In this document: positions 61,501 through 64,000 of the stretch, piece by piece
Position numbering within the stretch: position 1 is the stretch's first letter
Layout: each line of letters starts with the position of its first letter
Origin: Todiramphus chloris collaris
Taxonomy: Eukaryota > Chordata > Aves > Coraciiformes > Alcedinidae
Assembly (NCBI GenBank): GCA_025345505.1
Contig: JANVCC010000270.1
Location: 7,457,426 to 7,521,425 of the forward strand
Length of the DNA: 64,000 nt
Reading direction: 5' to 3'
Made by a program: the position numbers and the translations under genes
The notes under the pieces: model-generated
What the model was told of the DNA's origin: nothing
The model's database searches: none
The model's input: only the letters and a program-made list of their open reading frames with translations

Positions 61501-61977
61501 ATGTTTCTTCAGAATTTAGTCTCATACACTCTCACATGGAGAGGGCTGGTCTGAATAAGTCTGGGTTGAATTACATGGGTTTATCTGAGCTGTCAGGCTT
61601 TGGATACTGGAGTTTGCTGATTGATTTCTTGCCTCACTAACATCCACTGCAACATTTTCATCGATGCCAGCAGATACCACATGCATAGGCTGTGTGAAAT
61701 TCAGAGATGTATTTTTGTGCTTTCTAGGTCAGGTTCATACTTTCTGCATTCATCTCTTAGCATTCTGCATGGACTTAGTGAGGTTGCACAGGTCATGTTA
61801 TTACCAACAAAAATATAATATTCTCTTTCTCCTTTCATTCCCAGGTCTATGTATTTCCACATGCACATTCTAAGCATCCTGGTGTTGCTCGTGCTACCGA
61901 CCAGACCTGAAGCCCACTCCAGAAGAAAGCCTCAGAATGAGGCCATGCAGAACTCTATTAAAAGCAAAGACAAATGA
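31407..61977 (+). CDS. MBOAT1: MBOAT1, lysophospholipid acyltransferase 1 (exons 2-13; exon 1 missing)
   Basis: Membrane-bound O-acyltransferase that transfers an acyl chain, preferentially oleoyl from its CoA ester, to lysophosphatidylethanolamine and lysophosphatidylserine in the Lands cycle at the ER membrane (known for the family). Twelve exons join in phase with GT/AG borders: 31407-31552, 32062-32139, 35793-35888, 44236-44291, 46469-46523, 49186-49369, 51599-51791, 54608-54711, 57479-57543, 58876-59008, 60164-60315, 61845-61977. They give 464 residues. With roughly 33 from exon 1 this equals the human length of about 495. The catalytic Asn (NWN, residue 317) and His (ALWHG, residue 348) are present. 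Matches such as HMKLLEVNWK, KPKYYFAWTL and GFSGVD point to MBOAT1 rather than MBOAT2. Hydrophobic segments occur throughout, as expected for a polytopic enzyme. The start codon is not in the readable sequence. Confidence 0.96.
31553..32061 (+). other. MBOAT1: MBOAT1 intron 2
   Basis: Intron of 509 bases with a GTGAGT donor and CTTCAAG acceptor, the shortest intron of the gene. No repeat or other feature is seen. Confidence 0.9.
32062..32139 (+). CDS. MBOAT1: MBOAT1 exon 3
   Basis: 78 bases. The first base completes Trp49; the exon then reads YSIHLFVLVMMNYGIMNMAS and IPNIH, ending two bases into Arg75. It corresponds to the hydrophobic YSVHLFVLVL...NIHR segment of human MBOAT1. Acceptor TGTCTTCAAG, donor GTGAGCTG. 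Confidence 0.94.
32140..35792 (+). other. MBOAT1: MBOAT1 intron 3
   Basis: 3.65 kb. It contains the left member (32951-32991) of a diverged 41-nt repeat pair, a CA run at 35451-35460, and a TAGGTGCTTGACACTTAAGC-type stretch around 34335-34385 that may be an old dispersed repeat. No exon is recognised; open frames up to 112 codons (34758-35096) lack recognisable domains. Confidence 0.8.
35793..35888 (+). CDS. MBOAT1: MBOAT1 exon 4
   Basis: 96 bases. The first base completes Arg75; the exon then reads YSFVVAMGYLTLCHISRIYI and FHYGILTTDFS, ending two bases into Gly107. It is very close to the human GYLTICHISRIYIFHYGILTTDFSG region, which is divergent in MBOAT2. Acceptor TTGTGTTTTAG, donor GTGAGTGA. 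Confidence 0.97.
35889..44235 (+). other. MBOAT1: MBOAT1 intron 4
   Basis: 8.35 kb, the longest intron after intron 1. It holds the right member (36060-36100) of the 41-nt repeat pair and a 216-codon antisense open frame at 39760-40410. It also holds two + strand frames of 143 and 161 codons (42818-43867), a run of A at 42069-42079 and a possible old repeat at 41640-41720. I see no sequence homologous to another gene. Confidence 0.75.
39760..40410 (-). other. 216-codon antisense open frame in intron 4, coding status doubtful
   Basis: Longest gap-free open frame in the window. The conceptual protein begins MPQCHKFSQKYRPVEVKM. It has mixed composition, no signal peptide, no membrane helix and no motif I recognise. 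It lies inside intron 4, on the strand opposite MBOAT1. No promoter-like CpG cluster or splice partner is evident. I keep it only because the length exceeds what neighbouring sequence gives; chance is the leading explanation. Confidence 0.12.
44236..44291 (+). CDS. MBOAT1: MBOAT1 exon 5
   Basis: 56 bases. The first base completes Gly107; the exon then reads PLMIITQKITTLACQLHD, ending one base into Gly126. It matches the PLMIVTQKITTLAFQVHDG segment of human MBOAT1. Acceptor CTTTGTTGTAG, donor GTAAGGAA. The exon is too short for ORF-based detection and was found by homology and phase. Confidence 0.95.
44292..46468 (+). other. MBOAT1: MBOAT1 intron 5
   Basis: 2.18 kb. No repeat element is recognised. 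A 127-codon + strand frame at 45720-46103 has no identifiable domain. Confidence 0.8.
46469..46523 (+). CDS. MBOAT1: MBOAT1 exon 6
   Basis: 55 bases. The first two bases complete Gly126; the exon then reads IGRQAEELTAEQNRLAV and ends two bases into Lys144. It corresponds to the hydrophilic loop GLGRRAEDLSAEQHRLAIK of human MBOAT1. Acceptor TGTCTCTCTAG, donor GTAAGAAT. Found by phase and homology. Confidence 0.94.
46524..49185 (+). other. MBOAT1: MBOAT1 intron 6
   Basis: 2.66 kb of AT-rich sequence with no recognised exon or repeat. The acceptor is GCTTTTTACAG. Confidence 0.8.
49186..49369 (+). CDS. MBOAT1: MBOAT1 exon 7
   Basis: 184 bases, residues 144-205. It reads TRPSLLEYLSYLLNFMSIIA, GPCSNYKDYIAFIEGRHVHM, KLLEVNWKQKGYDRLPDPSP and T, ending in phase 0. 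The YLLNFM...GPCxNxKDYIxFIEG block is a hallmark of the MBOAT1/2 subfamily, and HMKLLEVNWK is specific to MBOAT1. Donor GTAAGTTT. Confidence 0.97.
50020..50140. repeat. possible ancient amniote dispersed repeat
   Basis: Contains CTGACTTCAGTGGAGTTACT followed by GACTGAGGTCAGAATAAGGC, a phrase I recall as recurrent in reptile and bird DNA. I cannot name the family with confidence, and the boundaries are approximate. Confidence 0.4.
50372..50953 (-). mobile_element. solo LTR of an avian endogenous retrovirus, antisense to MBOAT1
   Basis: About 580 bases matching a common bird LTR type in reverse orientation. On the + strand it begins GTCGTGGTTTAAGCCCAGC and continues GAAGCACCACGCAGCCGC and GTAAAACTCGTGGGTGGAGA. 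Next come a T/A-rich ATAATAATGATAATT stretch, GCCCCTCCAGCCTTTTTGCT and GGGCATGAGAAGCTGAAAAA. It ends with CAGCTGAAACCAGGGTACA. Read from the minus strand it starts TGTACCCTGGTTTCAGC and has a TATA-like TGTATAAA at about 50673-50680. No gag, pol or env sequence adjoins it, so it is a solo LTR left by recombination. I could not find a clear target-site duplication. I infer an ERVK- or ERVL-like origin but cannot settle the family. Confidence 0.85.
51599..51791 (+). CDS. MBOAT1: MBOAT1 exon 8
   Basis: 193 bases, residues 206-269 plus one base of Ala270. It opens GAVMYKLCITLVSLILFLTL, a transmembrane helix, then TKNFPMAYIIDNEFLDKTPF, and ends VTQAAKPKYYFAWTL. The KPKYYFAWTL motif is characteristic of MBOAT1/2. 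Donor GTAAGTCT; reading past it would give a short intronic extension. Confidence 0.97.
52628..53212 (+). other. 194-codon open frame in intron 8, coding status doubtful
   Basis: An ATG-initiated frame in the sense direction, in a locally GC-rich part of the intron. The conceptual product (starting MRGFGQSPRCIVEPK) is rich in Ser, Gly, Pro and Arg, with no membrane helix or motif that I recognise. Overlapping frames on both strands are also open for 80-105 codons, which suggests that low stop-codon density from GC content is the cause. There is no supporting splice pattern. Confidence 0.1.
53434..53448 (+). repeat. run of 15 G
   Basis: A homopolymer of G on the coding strand of the intron, flanked by T-rich DNA. 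It could fold as a G-quadruplex in the nascent RNA and is a likely site of sequencing length error. Confidence 0.95.
53580..53596. repeat. ATTT tetranucleotide run
   Basis: About four copies of TTTA/ATTT in intron 8. Confidence 0.85.
54608..54711 (+). CDS. MBOAT1: MBOAT1 exon 9
   Basis: 104 bases, residues 270-304. The first two bases complete Ala270; the exon then reads DAVNNAAGYGFSGVDERGAF and RWDLLSNLNIWKIE, ending in phase 0. It matches human DAVNNAAGFGFSGVD...WDLLSNLNIWKIE. Acceptor TTGACATTGCAG, donor GTGAGTTA. Confidence 0.97.
54712..57478 (+). other. MBOAT1: MBOAT1 intron 9
   Basis: 2.77 kb. No repeat element or exon is recognised. Overlapping frames of 100-121 codons on both strands at 56406-56771 have no identifiable domain. 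Confidence 0.8.
57479..57543 (+). CDS. MBOAT1: MBOAT1 exon 10, catalytic Asn
   Basis: 65 bases, residues 305-325 plus two bases of Arg326. It reads TATSFKMYIENWNIQTAAWL, then K. The second Asn of NWN (residue 317, codon 57515-57517) aligns with the conserved active-site Asn of the MBOAT family. Acceptor TTCTTTCCTAG, donor GTAAGAGT. Too short to be seen as a long ORF; found by homology and phase. Confidence 0.96.
57544..58875 (+). other. MBOAT1: MBOAT1 intron 10
   Basis: 1.33 kb with a TTG triplet run at 58219-58234. No exon is recognised. It separates the codons of the catalytic Asn and His. Confidence 0.85.
58219..58234. repeat. TTG triplet run
   Basis: About five TTG units in intron 10. 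Confidence 0.85.
58876..59008 (+). CDS. MBOAT1: MBOAT1 exon 11, catalytic His
   Basis: 133 bases, residues 326-370. The first base completes Arg326; the exon then reads VCYDRAPWYPTALTFLLSAL, WHGIYPGYYFTFLTGILITL and AARA, ending in phase 0. His348 in ALWHG (codon 58940-58942) is the invariant MBOAT catalytic histidine, placed in a hydrophobic segment as the family requires. Acceptor GTATTTGCAG. The donor GTATGTAC is weaker than the other donors of the gene; failure to use it would add 55 intron-coded residues and a stop. Confidence 0.97.
59009..60163 (+). other. MBOAT1: MBOAT1 intron 11
   Basis: 1.16 kb. The coding frame stays open for 55 codons into the intron, to a stop at 59174-59176. Nothing else is recognised. 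Confidence 0.85.
60164..60315 (+). CDS. MBOAT1: MBOAT1 exon 12
   Basis: 152 bases, residues 371-420 plus two bases of Lys421. It reads IRNNCRHHFLSSVPLRIAYD, VVTWAVTQLAVCYTVAPFVM and LAVEPTIKFY. It matches human RNNYRHYFLSS...TWAVTQLAVSYTVAPFVMLAVEPTI and provides late transmembrane helices. Acceptor CTCTGACCTGCAG, donor GTAAGTTC. Confidence 0.97.
60316..61844 (+). other. MBOAT1: MBOAT1 intron 12
   Basis: 1.53 kb with an AAT triplet run at 60487-60502. No exon or dispersed repeat is recognised. Confidence 0.85.
60487..60502. repeat. AAT triplet run
   Basis: About five ATA/AAT units in intron 12. Confidence 0.85.
61845..61977 (+). CDS. MBOAT1: MBOAT1 exon 13, C-terminus and stop
   Basis: Residues 421-464 and the TGA stop at 61975-61977. 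The first base completes Lys421; the exon then reads SMYFHMHILSILVLLVLPTR, the last hydrophobic helix, and a basic cytosolic tail ending NSIKSKDK. The final five residues KSKDK fit the KxKxx COPI-type ER retrieval signal, consistent with ER residence. Acceptor CATTCCCAG. Confidence 0.96.
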
Positions 61978-63051
61978 TGCCTCCAAAGAAAATTACCAGC
62001 TTTGGGAAATTGAACTGTCATGGTGGAAACAAACATAGGAGAGGAAAAAACGGGTGGGGTGATGGTCAAACTACAAGACAAGTGGCATTTTTATTGGTTA
62101 TCTTAAAATCTTACTGGACAGGGCAGAAAAGAGCCTGAATGACTGTGTTTCAAATTACTGCAGTTAGCAGAGGTTTTACAGGCTACGTTTACAGGCTCAT
62201 GGGGCATTTTGATTTTTTTTTAATGAATATTTTTATGAACTGTTTTTATATATTTAAACTTTTTCACACAGAGAGGCATTTTTGCTCTTTTACAGAAATA
62301 TGCAGTTATTAATCAATAATCTTGTGATTAGAGGGACAGGAAGCAGCTAGAGAAGAGTTAGACCAGCTGCCTGATAGCCTGGTGCTGTGGGCAGCTGGCC
62401 AGGGAAGCTTTTCGTCTCCTGGCCATGAGAGAGATGGGGCAAGTAGAGAACTATGGACGTGGGGTTGCTCAAGGTGCTGGCACTGACTTCTGCCTTGGCA
62501 GGGAGAAGACGGAGAGAAAGAAGAGGGAGCGGGGCTTTCCCTGGCAATCCCCAGAGCAGGGACTGCAGCCTGAGCTCAGCAGCAAGGGTATTTCACATTC
62601 TTCAGCGTGAGGCCTGCTGGTAATGAGGGCAAGACAAGTCCTTTGGGAAGGGGTGTCTGGGAGCACTGGCAGCTGGCTGAGGCAAACTCTAAAGCCAACT
62701 AAAAGCAGAACAAAAGGGAAGGGGAGGGGCGAAACCCAACCTAGAGTAGAAGAAGGGATATAGACCATGTGATCTGTAGAGTTGTACTTCTCTAATGATG
62801 CAGCGGAAGCTCGTTGCTCCATCAGCCTTACTTTGCAGTTTCAGCGTGATGCAGCCACTTCCATTTTGGTATCAAAATAACTGAGGAGCCCTGCAGGTTT
62901 AGTGTTTTAAAGCTTGCAGTTACGGGTTAAATCTGAAAAAGGGTTGTAATAGATCAGACTGTTCTACTTTAAAACATCCTGTCTTACGGAAGGGTTACTT
63001 TCCAGCAGGATAACACTAATATGAAACATGAACAGTACTGATCATAGGCTT

Positions 63052-63057
63052 AATAAA
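63052..63057 (+). terminator. MBOAT1: possible proximal poly(A) signal AATAAA
   Basis: Canonical hexamer within CTTAATAAATC about 1.07 kb after the stop codon. Further copies lie at 63190-63195 and 63312-63317. Use cannot be judged from sequence. Confidence 0.4.
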
Positions 63058-63699
63058 TCATTCTCTACAAAATACTGTGATGTGGTATGTTCATCACAAG
63101 AGTCAAGACCGAATCGTTTTATGATCTTGACATGTCACTTGGCCTGCTGATGCAAGTTTCCCTGCTTGTAAAGTCCTTGGCTTTACAAAAATAAAACCAG
63201 GGATGTTTTGAGGCTTAATTTCTAAGAGCTTGTTGCTCATTGAGATAACCTGCTGCAAAATGCTGTGCCAGGTTTTTTTTCATTTCATCTTTTTTTAAAT
63301 CCACTTACTCCAATAAAACGAACTGGTACGACACATCAAAACCAACTAAACCATTTTTTTTAAAATGACCGTTTCCCAGGAATGTTTTTGTCAGGATATT
63401 GCAGAAGCAATCCTCTTGTTACAGTATTGGTATTGCTTTATGACCAATGAACTGGTGTGCGATTGAGCAAAGAGCCTGCTGTTTACTGCATCCTGATTTT
63501 TTGTGTCAGACTGAGGTTTTTCTGGGAAGGAACAAATCATTGAAACCAAAACAAGTTCCCAAAAAAGTTTGAAGGATTTTTTTAAAATTATTTTTTTCTT
63601 TTTCTCTGGTGGAAAGTTTTTGTCCTGTGACCACCTCAGGATTTAGAACATAGTTCATGGAAGAGCTTATTTGGTAATTTATTTTGAAGGCAAGATGGG

Positions 63700-63723
63700 A
63701 ATAAAAAGTTGATCTGAATAAAC
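63700..63723 (+). terminator. MBOAT1: distal poly(A) signal pair, likely gene end
   Basis: Two AATAAA hexamers (63700-63705 and 63718-63723) are followed after 50 to 120 bases by GTG/TGG-rich DNA, the usual arrangement of a poly(A) site. These are the last hexamers in the gene region. Confidence 0.6.
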
Positions 63724-63740
63724 AAATTGCTTTGTGTCAC

Positions 63741-64000
63741 CACCTGGCATTATTAATTACAAACATCTGATGTGAAAGTGGGTGAGTGGGTTTGAGATCC
63801 CTCACACTTGTGAGGGGAGATGTTCAGGCCTGTGGGTTGTTTTCGTGGCAGCTTTGTCCTTAACTTGGCCAGTCCTTATCTGTCCTGGTGACTGTGTTCT
63901 TGTGGCACCAGCCTCAGTTGCATCTCGGGCATCTAACATTTCCCTCGAGGTCTGTGTGGCTGTGCCATCCCTTTTTCATGCGGGATGGAACCAGGGCACA
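63741..64000. other. downstream flank
   Basis: Moderately GT-rich sequence after the presumed cleavage site. No gene feature is visible before the window ends. Confidence 0.6.

Larger units (their letters stand above)
61978..63740 (+). other. MBOAT1: MBOAT1 3' UTR
   Basis: Non-coding sequence after the stop. It contains a T-rich region at about 62205-62265 with AU-rich-like stretches and several poly(A) hexamers. I place the distal end about 20 bases after the last AATAAA (63718-63723), which is followed by GT-rich DNA at about 63770-63840. That gives a 3' UTR of about 1.76 kb. Shorter forms are possible. The end position is approximate. Confidence 0.7.

Noticed and set aside
31407..61977. 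Assignment to MBOAT2 instead of MBOAT1.
   Set aside because: HMKLLEVNWK, FHYGILTTDFS, the VTWAVTQLAV...LAVEPTI region and the short basic tail match MBOAT1; MBOAT2 has a longer, different C-terminus.

Overview
This window is vertebrate nuclear DNA, most likely from a bird and probably a neoavian. The evidence is spliced exons with canonical GT/AG borders, a GC-rich CpG-island promoter with an assembly gap in it, CR1 retrotransposon pieces ending in the ATTCTATGA-type tail, and a solo endogenous-retrovirus LTR of a type I recognise from bird genomes. There are no operons, CRISPR arrays or other prokaryotic features. Almost all short open frames are chance frames in intronic or intergenic DNA.

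The window holds one protein-coding gene, on the + strand: MBOAT1, also called LPEAT1/LPSAT, a lysophospholipid acyltransferase of the endoplasmic reticulum. I assembled twelve coding exons (exons 2 to 13) between 31407 and 61977. Every junction is GT/AG, and the reading phase carries through all eleven joins to a TGA stop. Together they encode 464 residues, and the catalytic Asn and His are both present. Only the N-terminal coding exon is missing (about 33 residues in the human protein, from memory). It most likely lies in the 400-N gap at 7010-7409, inside the CpG island.

Layout: 1-6400 is upstream intergenic DNA with an old CR1 copy (about 3770-4245), a pyrimidine-rich tract and a short AT microsatellite. 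6420-8090 is the CpG island, promoter and gap. From there to 31406 is a long intron 1 carrying two short internal repeats, a CR1 inserted inside another CR1 (27724-28718) and a further CR1 (29178-29512). 31407-61977 holds exons 2-13 with introns of 0.5 to 8.3 kb; intron 7 contains an antisense solo LTR. 61978 to about 63740 is the 3' UTR with several AATAAA signals. The rest is downstream flank.

I did not find a new biological system. The points most worth a second look are the gap that hides exon 1, the C-terminal KxKxx ER-retrieval signal, the nested CR1 insertion, the antisense LTR with its own TATA-like element, a diverged 41-nt repeat pair on either side of exon 4, and two unusually long intronic open frames. 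Residue numbers below count from the first codon of exon 2.
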